Below are positions 16,626-24,649 of a DNA stretch of 27,625 bases, piece after piece. Where the stretch lies: assembly GCA_016870855.1 (NCBI GenBank), contig VGAF01000006.1, forward strand, positions 1 to 27,625, given 5' to 3'. Source of the DNA: Actinomycetota bacterium. Its GTDB lineage: Bacteria; Actinomycetota; Actinomycetes; Nanopelagicales; Nanopelagicaceae. A program made the position numbers and the translations under genes. The first letter of the stretch is position 1; every line of letters starts with the position of its first letter. A model generated the notes under the pieces. The model did no database searches, was not told the origin of the DNA, and saw only the letters and a list, made by a program, of their open reading frames with translations.

Positions 16626-16631
16626 TATCCT
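16626..16631 (+). promoter_or_regulatory. Candidate -10 box of pheA
   Basis: TATCCT ends 6 bases before GTG at 16638. The spacing fits a leaderless transcript starting at that GTG and is one reason for choosing it as the pheA start. No good -35 element was seen. Confidence 0.4.
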
Positions 16632-16637
16632 TACGCA

Positions 16638-17558
16638 GTGACTCGCTACGCATATCTCGGACCAATCGGCACTTTTACTGAGGCCGCGCTCCGAACCGTT
16701 GCTTCCGCTAGCGATTCTTTACTCCCATTTGCGAATGTAACTGCGACCCTTGATGCGGTTCGAAGCGGCCAAGCCGATCGCGCGCTAGTCCCGATTGAGA
16801 ATTCGGTTGAAGGGGTCGTTGCTAGAACGCTAGATGAATTAGCAATTGGTGAGCCACTTGTAATTTATGGAGAAGTAACCCTTCCTGTGACCTTTGCGCT
16901 TCTCGTAACAAAAGGTAAGAGCGCTGGCGATATCAAGAAAATTGCAACCCATCCTCATGCCGAATCGCAATGCCGCACTTATATCGCTAAGAATTATCCA
17001 AACGCTGAGATCATCGTTACCTCATCTACTGCCGCCGCTGCTGCTTCATTAAGTAAAGGTGAATATGACGCTGCTATCGCTGCCCCAAACACAGCTGAGA
17101 CTTATGGCCTTGAAGTACTTGCCACAAATATCGGCGATAACGATGGCGCAGTAACTCGATTTGTATTAGTTGGAAAACCAGGGGTGGTTCCACCTATGAC
17201 CGGCCACGATCGCACCTCGCTCGCTGCATTTATCGGAGCAGATCACGCTGGTGCGTTATTAGAAGTTCTGACCGAGTTTGCGGTACGTGGCGTGAACTTA
17301 ACCTTTATCCAATCTCGTCCAACTGGAAGAGAGCTTGGTCATTATCACTTCATCATCGATGCCGAAGGCCATATAAGTGAAGAACGAGTGGGCGATGCGC
17401 TAACCGGACTTCGTCGTATCTGTGAAGATGTCAGATACCTCGGTTCATATCCAAGAGCCGATAAAGTTCTACCCACAACCACAAAAGCAACCACAGATGA
17501 ATCATTTAGCGCCGCCGATAATTGGCTCGCAGATGTGCGCGCTGGGAAGAAAATATGA
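16638..17558 (+). CDS. pheA: Prephenate dehydratase
   Basis: A 306-residue enzyme turning prephenate into phenylpyruvate for phenylalanine synthesis. The N-terminus YAYLGPIGTFTEAAL, PIENSVEG (residues 52-59), the catalytic Thr173-Arg174-Phe175 triad, and a C-terminal ACT regulatory domain (about 193-275) with GALLE at 205-209 are clear. The Phe-binding ESRP motif of the ACT domain reads QSRP at 225-228. The frame stays open to 16584, but that would overlap pstP and add 18 non-conserved residues; GTG at 16638 fits the family start and the nearby TATCCT. The stop overlaps the serS ATG (ATGA). Confidence 0.93.
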   Translation: MTRYAYLGPIGTFTEAALRTVASASDSLLPFANVTATLDAVRSGQADRALVPIENSVEGVVARTLDELAIGEPLVIYGEVTLPVTFALLVTKGKSAGDIKKIATHPHAESQCRTYIAKNYPNAEIIVTSSTAAAAASLSKGEYDAAIAAPNTAETYGLEVLATNIGDNDGAVTRFVLVGKPGVVPPMTGHDRTSLAAFIGADHAGALLEVLTEFAVRGVNLTFIQSRPTGRELGHYHFIIDAEGHISEERVGDALTGLRRICEDVRYLGSYPRADKVLPTTTKATTDESFSAADNWLADVRAGKKI

Positions 17559-18817
17559 TTGATGTAAAGCTGCTCCGTGAAAATCCGGACTTGGTCCGCA
17601 CCTCACAGAAAGCTCGTGGTGAGAGCACTTCTCTAGTTGATGAAGTACTTGCTGCTGACGAAGTTCGGCGTACCGCAATTGTGGAATTTGAAGTGCTCCG
17701 CGCTGAACAGAACACGCTCTCAAAATCAGTTGGAGCTGCAAAGGGCGATGAAAAGAGCGCCTTACTTGAGCGAGCAAAGACGCTTTCCGCTCAGGTTAAG
17801 GAAGCTGAATCAAAGAAGAGCGCAACTGAAGATGCTTTCAAAAAATTAGCGCTTGGTATTTCTAATCTTGTTGATGAGCGCGCTCCGATTGGTGGCGAAG
17901 CCGATTTCAAAGTTATCGAAGAGATTGGTAAACCTCGTAATTTTGATTTCGAGGCGAAGGATCATGTGGAACTCGGAAAGATCCTTGGCGCGATTGATGT
18001 CGAGCGCGGCGCGAAGGTCTCAGGTGCGCGGTTCTATTATTTAACTGGCGTTGGCGCACTGCTTGAATTAGCGCTGGTTAATTACGCCATCCAAATGGCT
18101 ACGAAGGCTGGATTTATCCCGGTTATCCCACCAGTCTTGGTTAAACCTGAGGCGATGGAGGGAACGGGTTTTCTCGGCCAAGCCGCTGAAAATGTCTTCC
18201 ATCTACAAGCTGATGATTTTTATTTGGTTGGAACTAGCGAAGTCCCACTAGCGGCCTATCACATGGACGAGATTCTCGATGCTTCAAAGTTGCCGCTTCG
18301 CTATAGCGGTTATTCACCTTGCTTTAGACGTGAGGCGGGATCTTATGGAAAAGATACCCGCGGAATTATCCGGGTACATCAATTTGAAAAAGTTGAGATG
18401 TTCTCATTCTGTAAGCCAGAAGATGCAGCCGCGGAACACTTACGACTTCTTAATTGGGAGAAGGATTTCCTTAATGCGATGGAGATTCCATATCGCGTGA
18501 TTGATGTTGCTACTGGTGATCTTGGTTCTAGCGCAAACCGCAAATTTGATTGCGAGGCATGGATCCCGACCCAGGGCGCATATCGAGAGGTAACAAGTAC
18601 CTCGAATTGCTCAGATTTCCAAGCCCGTCGATTAAATATAAGAATCAAGGGCGAGAGCGGTACTTCACCAGTCGCAACTCTTAATGGAACGCTCGTTGCG
18701 GTGCCGCGAATGATTGTTGCGATTTTAGAGAATCACCAGCAAAGCGATGGCTCAGTTCTAGTTCCAAAGGCGCTTCAAGCTTATTTAGGCACCGATCGAT
18801 TTACACCGGTGAGTTAA
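17555..18817 (+). CDS. serS: Seryl-tRNA synthetase
   Basis: A 420-residue class II synthetase charging tRNA-Ser. The N-terminus MIDVKLLRENPDLVR is standard and is followed by a long coiled-coil arm (about residues 28-105) that contacts the tRNA long arm. Then come TSEV at 227-230, motif 2 FRRE at 257-260 with RVHQFEK at 273-279, and the TSNCSDFQARR segment. Motif 3 is at the end, with VAVPRMIVAILE in place of the usual ARTLVAILE. An upstream in-frame start at 17522 would add 11 unrelated residues; ATG at 17555 shares ATGA with pheA. A tRNA-Ser gene follows 1.5 kb downstream. Confidence 0.95.
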   Translation: MIDVKLLRENPDLVRTSQKARGESTSLVDEVLAADEVRRTAIVEFEVLRAEQNTLSKSVGAAKGDEKSALLERAKTLSAQVKEAESKKSATEDAFKKLALGISNLVDERAPIGGEADFKVIEEIGKPRNFDFEAKDHVELGKILGAIDVERGAKVSGARFYYLTGVGALLELALVNYAIQMATKAGFIPVIPPVLVKPEAMEGTGFLGQAAENVFHLQADDFYLVGTSEVPLAAYHMDEILDASKLPLRYSGYSPCFRREAGSYGKDTRGIIRVHQFEKVEMFSFCKPEDAAAEHLRLLNWEKDFLNAMEIPYRVIDVATGDLGSSANRKFDCEAWIPTQGAYREVTSTSNCSDFQARRLNIRIKGESGTSPVATLNGTLVAVPRMIVAILENHQQSDGSVLVPKALQAYLGTDRFTPVS

Positions 18818-19639
18818 TTGAGCGCACTCTTATGCCGCCCAAAGTTAATTGCAACAGATTTGGATGGCACGATCGTCTCTCACTACGGAGAGATAACCCA
18901 GCGAACTAAAGATGCATTCTTTGCAGCGCATGAAGCAGGGATTGAGATTTTTTACGTGACTGGACGCCCACCGCGTTGGATGAAAGAGATTGCGGCTGCC
19001 TTTCCATTTGGTCGCTCCATTTTAGGAAATGGTGCACAGCTCTATGACATCCATAAAGATAAAGTTTTAGAAGAGTGGTTGATGCCGAAAGAGGCCCAAG
19101 TTGAAACGGTAAATCGACTTCGCCTGGCAATCCCCACGATCTCATTTGCCGTTGAGAAACATAACTATTTCCACCGCGAAAAGGCCTATGTTCCAAGGTG
19201 GGATGTCGGCCAAGATAACGTTGGAGTACATGACATTTTTGAAGTGGTTGATGGCCCCGCAACAAAGATGTTGGCGCGTTGCTCGGATCAAGAGTTAACT
19301 TCAGATGAGATGTTAGAGATTGCTAAACGTGAGTTAGATGACATTGCAACGGTTACACACTCAAATCCACACGATTCGCTCTTAGAGATAAATGGCCATG
19401 GCGTTTCAAAAGGCGCAACCCTTGCACTTATTGCCGGGCGACATGGGATTACAGCTGAAGAAACTGTTACTTTCGGCGATAACCCAAATGATTTCTCGAT
19501 GCTTGCTTGGGCGGGAAGGTCTTGGGCGATGAGCGATGGCCACCCAGAAGGAAAACTTCACGCCAAATCAATCGCTGAGCCTTGTGTAGAAGATGGCGTT
19601 GCAAAGGTAATTGAAGAGTTATTGGAGCTACCAGTATGA
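18818..19639 (+). CDS. Cof-type HAD-IIB phosphatase
   Basis: A 273-residue haloacid-dehalogenase-superfamily hydrolase. Motif I DLDGT is at residues 14-18 with the nucleophile Asp14 and Asp16; motif II Thr48 is in YVTGR, motif III Lys198 in VSKG, motif IV GDNPND at 220-225. A cap domain lies between motifs II and III, as in the IIB group that dephosphorylates sugar phosphates, flavin or pyridoxal phosphates. The substrate is not predictable. It starts with TTG immediately after the serS stop; the only nearby ATG is out of frame. Its stop overlaps the next ATG as ATGA. Confidence 0.88.
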   Translation: MSALLCRPKLIATDLDGTIVSHYGEITQRTKDAFFAAHEAGIEIFYVTGRPPRWMKEIAAAFPFGRSILGNGAQLYDIHKDKVLEEWLMPKEAQVETVNRLRLAIPTISFAVEKHNYFHREKAYVPRWDVGQDNVGVHDIFEVVDGPATKMLARCSDQELTSDEMLEIAKRELDDIATVTHSNPHDSLLEINGHGVSKGATLALIAGRHGITAEETVTFGDNPNDFSMLAWAGRSWAMSDGHPEGKLHAKSIAEPCVEDGVAKVIEELLELPV

Positions 19640-20286
19640 CAAATGCTGTTCTGCCAATTTGGCTAGATTTGATGTGCGTTGGAGTCGGAGCATTTCAAGG
19701 CGCGCTCTTTGCAATCTTTTATAAGCGCTTTGATTTAGTTGGAGTTACCGCTATTGCAATTCTTACCGGTCTTGGTGGCGGATTCCTCCGTGACATCTTG
19801 ATTGATGCTGGACGCCCTGCCGGTATGCAGGATCGATATATTCTGACTGCGATTATTGGAGTTGCAGTCGCGCTAATTCTCGGACGTTGGTATCGCAAGA
19901 TTGATGGCGCAATCGTCTTCTTAGATTCAATCGCGATGTCACTCTTTGCGGTTGCGGGAACATATAAAGCGCTACTCTTTGGTACCTCAGAACTTGTAGC
20001 CGTACTAATTGGAGTTATTGCTGCTGTTGGCGGTGGAGTTCTAAGAGATGTTGTCTGTCGTATCACCCCCCAAATCTTTTCGGGCGGCCCGCTCTATGCC
20101 ACAGCTACTGCGATTGGTGCAACAGTGTTTGTACTGCTCGATAAGACAACACTGCAATCAAATCTCATTGTTGCGATCACAGCACTCGTAATAGTTTCAA
20201 TCCATATGACTTCGGTCCGTTTCCGGATTCACTTGAAGCCGGCGTTATCGGGTTTGGATGATGAGAATTTTGAGGAGCCTAAGTAA
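19636..20286 (+). CDS. TRIC-family (UPF0126/YadS-type) membrane protein, probable cation channel
   Basis: A 216-residue protein with about seven hydrophobic segments in two similar halves. Each half carries a GGG-x-L/F-R-D motif: GLGGGFLRDIL near residue 49 and VGGGVLRDVV near residue 137. That duplicated signature identifies the bacterial TRIC family, which forms trimeric monovalent cation pores. ATG overlaps the HAD gene stop by 4 bases, making it the last protein gene of the pheA-serS string. A tRNA-Ser promoter appears to overlap its final codons. Confidence 0.86.
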   Translation: MTNAVLPIWLDLMCVGVGAFQGALFAIFYKRFDLVGVTAIAILTGLGGGFLRDILIDAGRPAGMQDRYILTAIIGVAVALILGRWYRKIDGAIVFLDSIAMSLFAVAGTYKALLFGTSELVAVLIGVIAAVGGGVLRDVVCRITPQIFSGGPLYATATAIGATVFVLLDKTTLQSNLIVAITALVIVSIHMTSVRFRIHLKPALSGLDDENFEEPK

Positions 20287-20298
20287 GACCGGTAAGTT
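20270..20298 (+). promoter_or_regulatory. Candidate promoter of tRNA-Ser
   Basis: TTGAGG at 20270-20275 and TAAGTT at 20293-20298 are separated by exactly 17 bases, and the tRNA 5' end lies 7 bases after the second box. The -35 overlaps the end of the TRIC gene. Both boxes are partial matches to the consensus, but the geometry is right. Confidence 0.45.
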
Positions 20299-20305
20299 CT
20301 CCCAC

Positions 20306-20391
20306 GGAGGGCTCGCATAGTGGCCTAGTGCACCGGTCTTGAAAACCGGCAAGGGAAACCTTCGTGGGTTCAAATCCCACGCCCTCCGCCA
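20306..20391 (+). tRNA. tRNA-Ser (anticodon UGA)
   Basis: An 86-base class II cloverleaf. The acceptor stem GGAGGGC pairs with GCCCTCC, the discriminator is G, and CCA is encoded at 20389-20391. The anticodon stem CCGGT/ACCGG encloses loop CTTGAAA with TGA. A long variable arm AAGG-GAAA-CCTT confirms serine identity. The T arm reads GTGGGTTCAAATCCCAC. It lies downstream of the serS operon. The tRNA-Gly in this window lacks an encoded CCA, so the two differ. Confidence 0.96.
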
Positions 20392-20470
20392 GAGCAAGAC
20401 CTGTGGGCGAACTCATAGGGGTTCACCTAGAAAAGCCTGAGAAGCGCGGGGAAAATTCTCGTAATCGATC

Positions 20471-20476
20471 AGGAGG
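20471..20476 (+). promoter_or_regulatory. Shine-Dalgarno AGGAGG of sdhC
   Basis: A perfect AGGAGG lies 6 bases before the TTG at 20483 and decides that unusual start. Between the tRNA end and this site (20392-20470) I see a possible GAGAA/TTCTC stem around 20440-20461 but no convincing promoter. Confidence 0.8.
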
Positions 20477-20482
20477 CGCGCT

Positions 20483-21286
20483 TTGGCTACCGGAGTATTT
20501 TCCAGCACTAGAGCAGCAATAAAAGAGCGGACACTTCGCACTGACCGTTGGTGGTTACAACCTGCAATTACTTTTGGCGTTTTAATAGCATTCATTATCT
20601 ACGCGACCTTCCGCGCATTTGAAAAGAAGTATTACTTCACCGAACCGCTGATCTCACCTTTCTACTCACCATGTCTTTCAACAGCATGTCTCGATGGATC
20701 AGCTCACTTTGGAACTCCGATTGGAACGATAACTCTCTTCGGCATCGTGATTTCACCTGCGCTATTTATTTTGATTTTCCCGCTCGGGTTTAGATTGACT
20801 TGTTATTACTACCGCAAGGCCTATTACCGATCATTCTGGATGTCGCCACCTGCATGTGCGGTTGCTGAGCCACATAAGAAATACACCGGTGAGACTCGCG
20901 CGCCGCTGATATTGCAAAATGGGCATCGCTGGTTCTTCTACTTTGGATTAATTTTCAACATCATCCTCACTTATGACGCAATCATCGCTTTTAAGAACCC
21001 TGAAGGCGAGTGGGGCCATATGAGCGTTGGAACTCTAATTCTTCTTCTCAATGCAACTATGTTGTGGCTCTATTCAGCCTCATGCCATACCTGCCGCCAC
21101 ACAATCGGCGGAAGGTTACGTAACTTCTCCAAACATCCACTCCGTTACAAGATGTGGACTTGGGTCTCAGCTTTAAATGAGCGCCATCCGGTCTATGCCT
21201 GGATTTCACTCATTGTTGTAGCGCTAACCGATTTCTATGTTCGGTTAGTGGCATCCGGAACTATCACCAACTACTACTTCTTCTAG
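20483..21286 (+). CDS. sdhC: Succinate dehydrogenase membrane anchor subunit (mycobacterial Sdh1 type)
   Basis: A 267-residue membrane protein with about five hydrophobic segments (near residues 27-43, 81-104, 148-168, 181-199 and 238-254). It resembles the anchor of mycobacterial Sdh1 (Rv0249c-type), not the short SdhC/SdhD pair. It passes electrons from succinate oxidation to quinone. Cys and His residues cluster in FYSPCLSTAC (Cys64, Cys69) and SCHTCRH (Cys201, His202, Cys204, His206). Mycobacterial Sdh1 is reported to hold a membrane-embedded Rieske-type 2Fe-2S cluster, and these residues are plausible ligands. The start is TTG behind a perfect AGGAGG. It is followed by sdhA after 8 bases. 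Confidence 0.85.
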   Translation: MATGVFSSTRAAIKERTLRTDRWWLQPAITFGVLIAFIIYATFRAFEKKYYFTEPLISPFYSPCLSTACLDGSAHFGTPIGTITLFGIVISPALFILIFPLGFRLTCYYYRKAYYRSFWMSPPACAVAEPHKKYTGETRAPLILQNGHRWFFYFGLIFNIILTYDAIIAFKNPEGEWGHMSVGTLILLLNATMLWLYSASCHTCRHTIGGRLRNFSKHPLRYKMWTWVSALNERHPVYAWISLIVVALTDFYVRLVASGTITNYYFF

Positions 21287-21294
21287 GCGGAGAG

Positions 21295-23214
21295 ATGGCA
21301 AAAGCAACGACTGGAATCAAGGCGAGCGATATCAAGTTCGATCGTTATCGCTTCGATGTAGTTGTAATCGGCGCAGGTGGCGCTGGTCTTCGCGCTGCGG
21401 TTGAAGCGCGCCAAGCCGGTCTTCGCGTCGCAATCATCTGTAAATCACTTTTTGGTAAGGCCCACACTGTTATGGCAGAAGGTGGCGCTGCTGCAGCAAT
21501 GGGTAATGTCAATGAAAACGATGGTTGGAAGGTTCACTTCCGCGACACGATGCGCGGTGGAAAGTTCCTAAATAACTGGCGGATGGCGGAACTTCACGCC
21601 AAGGAATCACCAGATCGAATCTGGGAACTTGAGACCTGGGGTGCGCTATTTGATCGCACCAAAGATGGCCGAATCTCCCAACGTAACTTTGGCGGCCATG
21701 AATATCCACGCCTTGCTCATGTCGGCGATCGCACCGGATTGGAATTAATCCGCACCATGCAACAGCGCATCGTTGCGATGCAGCAGAAAGATAAGAAGGA
21801 ATTTGGCGATGCCGAGAAATACATAAAGGTCTTCGCCGAGTTAACTATCACATCTATCTTGAAAGATGGCGATAAAGTCTCAGGCTGCTATGGATATTGG
21901 CGCGAGAGTGGCGATGAAGTTCTCTTTGAATCACCTGCTGTTGTTCTTGCAACTGGTGGAATTGGAAAATCATTCAAGATCACTTCTAATTCATGGGAAG
22001 GAACCGGAGATGGCCACGCGCTAGCTCTTAAGGCCGGCTCTGCGCTCGTTGATATGGAGTTCGTCCAATTCCATCCAACTGGCATGGTCTGGCCACCATC
22101 GGTCCGCGGAATTCTCGTTACCGAATCAGTCCGTGGTGATGGCGGAGTTCTCACTAACAACAAGGGTGAGCGCTTTATGTTCAACTACATCCCAGAAGTT
22201 TTCAAAGATAAGTACGCCGATAATGAAGCCGAAGCTGATCGTTGGTATAAAGACCAGAACAACAATCGCCGTCCACCTGAGTTGTTGCCACGCGATGAAG
22301 TAGCGCGCGCTATTAACGCAGAAGTTAAAGCAGGGCGCGGCTCGGAGCATAGTGGCGTTTATCTAGATGTCTCAAAGCGCCTTCCGGCTGATGAAATTAA
22401 GCGTCGCTTACCTTCGATGTGGCATCAATTTAAAGAGCTTGCCGATGTTGATATCACTGAACAACCAATGGAAGTCGGCCCAACTTGCCACTATGTAATG
22501 GGTGGTGTGAAGGTTGATCCCGATACTGCTGCGGCATATGGCGTCCCTGGTCTCTTTGCTGCTGGTGAAGTTGCTGGTGGAATGCATGGTTCAAATCGCC
22601 TTGGCGGTAATTCACTCTCTGACCTTCTTGTCTTCGGACGCAGAGCCGGCGCTGGCGCAGCCGAATATGTAAAAGGTTTGAAGGGTAAATCTCCAGAAGT
22701 AAGCGATAAAGAGATTGAGAAGGCCCACGATCACATTAACGATCCATTTGATCGTGATGGCAACGAGAATCCATATGCGCTACAACAAGAACTACAGAAC
22801 ATTACCCAAGATCTCGTTGGAATTATTCGCACCGAGAGTGAATTGAAAGAATCGCTTGAGAAGATCGAATCAATTCGCGAGCGCTCCAAGAAAGTGAGAG
22901 TTGAGGGTGGGAAATTGTTTAACCCGGGATTCCACCTCGCGATTGATCTTGAGAATATGTTGCTCGTCTCTGAGTCAATTGCGCGCTCGGCATTAGAGCG
23001 CGAGGAGTCACGGGGTGGGCATACTCGTGATGATTATCCGAAGATGGATCCAGAATGGCGCCAATACAACCACCTCACAACTTGGAGCGGTAAGAAGGTA
23101 GAAATCGAAGCCGAGAAGGCGAAGATGCTCCCTGAAGAATTACTCAGCCTATTTGAGATGGATGAGTTAAAGAAATATTTCACCGAGAAGGAACTCGCGA
23201 AAGGTGGGAAATAG
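21295..23214 (+). CDS. sdhA: Succinate dehydrogenase flavoprotein subunit
   Basis: A 639-residue catalytic subunit oxidising succinate to fumarate. The FAD fold GAGGAG is at residues 26-31. His57 in KAHTVMAEGG is the expected covalent FAD attachment site. FHPTGM, the TESVRGDGG segment, the HYVMGGV segment and the late GSNRLGGNSLSDLLVFGR stretch carry the substrate-binding His and Arg residues. Length and type match the mycobacterial Sdh1 flavoprotein. ATG follows a GGAGAG site. It is the second gene of sdhCAB and is followed directly by sdhB with no spacer. Confidence 0.96.
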   Translation: MAKATTGIKASDIKFDRYRFDVVVIGAGGAGLRAAVEARQAGLRVAIICKSLFGKAHTVMAEGGAAAAMGNVNENDGWKVHFRDTMRGGKFLNNWRMAELHAKESPDRIWELETWGALFDRTKDGRISQRNFGGHEYPRLAHVGDRTGLELIRTMQQRIVAMQQKDKKEFGDAEKYIKVFAELTITSILKDGDKVSGCYGYWRESGDEVLFESPAVVLATGGIGKSFKITSNSWEGTGDGHALALKAGSALVDMEFVQFHPTGMVWPPSVRGILVTESVRGDGGVLTNNKGERFMFNYIPEVFKDKYADNEAEADRWYKDQNNNRRPPELLPRDEVARAINAEVKAGRGSEHSGVYLDVSKRLPADEIKRRLPSMWHQFKELADVDITEQPMEVGPTCHYVMGGVKVDPDTAAAYGVPGLFAAGEVAGGMHGSNRLGGNSLSDLLVFGRRAGAGAAEYVKGLKGKSPEVSDKEIEKAHDHINDPFDRDGNENPYALQQELQNITQDLVGIIRTESELKESLEKIESIRERSKKVRVEGGKLFNPGFHLAIDLENMLLVSESIARSALEREESRGGHTRDDYPKMDPEWRQYNHLTTWSGKKVEIEAEKAKMLPEELLSLFEMDELKKYFTEKELAKGGK

Positions 23215-23976
23215 ATGGCCCGCAAAGTGAAGATGCGCATCTGGCGCGGCGATTCCAAGAACGGTGATTTCAAAGATGTCACCGTTGAGGCAAATGAAGG
23301 TGAAGTCGTTCTCGATGTAATTCATCGCGTTCAAGCGACCCAGATGTCAGATCTTGCGGTGCGCTGGAACTGTAAGGCTGGAAAGTGCGGATCTTGCTCG
23401 ATGGAAATCAACGGTAAGCCACGTCTTGCATGTATGACCCGAATGAATATGTATGGCGAAGACGAGAACATTACGGTCACACCGCTTCGGGCATTCCCTG
23501 TCATCAAAGATCTCGTTACCGATGTCTCTTTCAATTACAAGAAAGCTATGGAAGTTCCAGCATTCGAAGGCCCAGAAGATTTGAAACCTGGTGAGTATCG
23601 GATGCAACAAGTTGATGTTGAACGAAGCCAGGAATTCCGTAAATGTATCGAGTGCTTCCTCTGCCAAGACACCTGCCACGTTATCCGCGATCATGAAGAG
23701 AATAAGAAGTCATTTGCCGGTCCACGCTTCTTTATTCGAATCGCTGAGTTGGATATGCATCCACTTGATCGGCTACGTAACCGTAAGAAGAAAGCGCAAG
23801 AAGAACATGGCCTTGGAATGTGCAACATCACTAAGTGCTGTACTGAAGTTTGCCCAGAACATATCAAGATCACTGATAACGCGATCATCCCGATGAAAGA
23901 GCGGGTTGTTGACGTTAAATACGATCCAGTTCGCTGGTTGGGTTCAAAGATCCGTAAGCGCGAGGGAATCGAATAG
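23215..23976 (+). CDS. sdhB: Succinate dehydrogenase iron-sulfur subunit
   Basis: A 253-residue electron-transfer subunit linking the flavin to the membrane anchor. The N-terminal 2Fe-2S ligands are Cys53, Cys58, Cys61 and Cys73. The C-terminal cluster ligands lie in CIECFLCQDTC (Cys144, 147, 150, 154) and CNITKCCTEVCPE (Cys203, 208 or 209, 213), for the 4Fe-4S and 3Fe-4S centres. ATG begins directly after the sdhA stop. Its TAG stop shares a base with the GTG of the next gene (TAGTG), so the membrane and fluoride genes downstream are likely co-expressed. Confidence 0.95.
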   Translation: MARKVKMRIWRGDSKNGDFKDVTVEANEGEVVLDVIHRVQATQMSDLAVRWNCKAGKCGSCSMEINGKPRLACMTRMNMYGEDENITVTPLRAFPVIKDLVTDVSFNYKKAMEVPAFEGPEDLKPGEYRMQQVDVERSQEFRKCIECFLCQDTCHVIRDHEENKKSFAGPRFFIRIAELDMHPLDRLRNRKKKAQEEHGLGMCNITKCCTEVCPEHIKITDNAIIPMKERVVDVKYDPVRWLGSKIRKREGIE

Positions 23977-24320
23977 TGTCACTAGTCCTACGGTGGGCTG
24001 TTCTCGCTGGGGCATTCTGGGTAACAACACTTATCGTTGACGGAATCCAGATTAAAGATGGCGCTTGGAATTATTTCTGGGTCGCTGCTCTATTTGGATT
24101 AATCAACACTTTTATTGGTTCACTTCTAAAGCTATTTACCCTTCCTGCGGTGATTCTCACCTTTGGTCTATTCGTCTTCGTGATTAATGCCGCGATGTTG
24201 ATGCTTACCGATAGATGGAGCGATGTAATCACCATCGATTCATTTACTTCTGCTCTCATTGGAAGCTTGCTAATAAGTATCTTTTCCGGGATTGCCAACA
24301 AAATGGTAAAGCGGGCGTGA
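23976..24320 (+). CDS. Phage-holin-IV-like (YvlD-type) small membrane protein
   Basis: A 114-residue protein with four hydrophobic segments. It carries the LFGLINTFIGSLLKLFTLP and GLFVFVINAAMLMLTD patterns of the superfamily-IV holin-like proteins common in chromosomes, where they are not phage genes. Function is not established in such settings. The start is GTG sharing one base with the sdhB stop. The stop TGA overlaps the GTG of the first fluC gene as GTGA. Nothing phage-like surrounds it. Confidence 0.75.
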   Translation: MSLVLRWAVLAGAFWVTTLIVDGIQIKDGAWNYFWVAALFGLINTFIGSLLKLFTLPAVILTFGLFVFVINAAMLMLTDRWSDVITIDSFTSALIGSLLISIFSGIANKMVKRA

Positions 24321-24649
24321 AGAAGCTCCTTGTAATCGCAGCTGGCGGAGTTGCCGGCTCGCTCATCCGATATTTCTTTGTTGGGAGAAACGATGAGATT
24401 GGAATCTTTCTAATTAATTTGCTTGGCGTGACCGTAGCTGGACTCTTTGCACTTCGGCTTAAACCAACTGAATTGAGCCGACTCTTCTGGATCCCTGGTT
24501 TTGCTGGCGCTATGACCACATTCTCATCGGTCGCAGTCATTCATGGTCAGCGAAGTGATTTTGAAGCAATCATCTACTTCTATGTAATGGTGACTATGAG
24601 TTTGTTAATTCTCTGGCTAATCAATCCAAGACGCGAGCTATCCAAATGA
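24317..24649 (+). CDS. crcB: Fluoride channel subunit FluC/CrcB, first of a pair
   Basis: A 110-residue membrane protein with four helices. The family signature GGVAGSLIRY is at residues 10-19, the pore Asn is in INLLG (Asn34), and GFAGAMTTFSS lies near residues 61-71. FluC dimers let fluoride leave the cell. The frame extends back to 24215, but GTG at 24317 matches the family start and overlaps the previous stop (GTGA). Its stop overlaps the second copy as ATGA. Adjacent unlike copies usually form a heterodimer, which is the likely arrangement here. Confidence 0.9.
   Translation: MKKLLVIAAGGVAGSLIRYFFVGRNDEIGIFLINLLGVTVAGLFALRLKPTELSRLFWIPGFAGAMTTFSSVAVIHGQRSDFEAIIYFYVMVTMSLLILWLINPRRELSK

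Noticed and set aside
16584..16637. Upstream extension of pheA to GTG at 16584
   Set aside because: It would overlap pstP and adds residues with no family match before the normal YAYLGP start.
20392..20482. Riboswitch or attenuator between tRNA-Ser and sdhC
   Set aside because: Only a 5-base GAGAA/TTCTC pairing is visible. No known riboswitch core or T-run terminator was recognised in 91 bases.
23347..23694. A 115-codon minus-strand frame
   Set aside because: It is antisense to the cysteine-rich core of sdhB and has no family features of its own.
23976..24320. Prophage remnant, because of a holin-like gene
   Set aside because: Holin-IV-like proteins are common chromosomal genes. No endolysin, integrase or structural phage gene is near, and the gene is coupled to sdhB.
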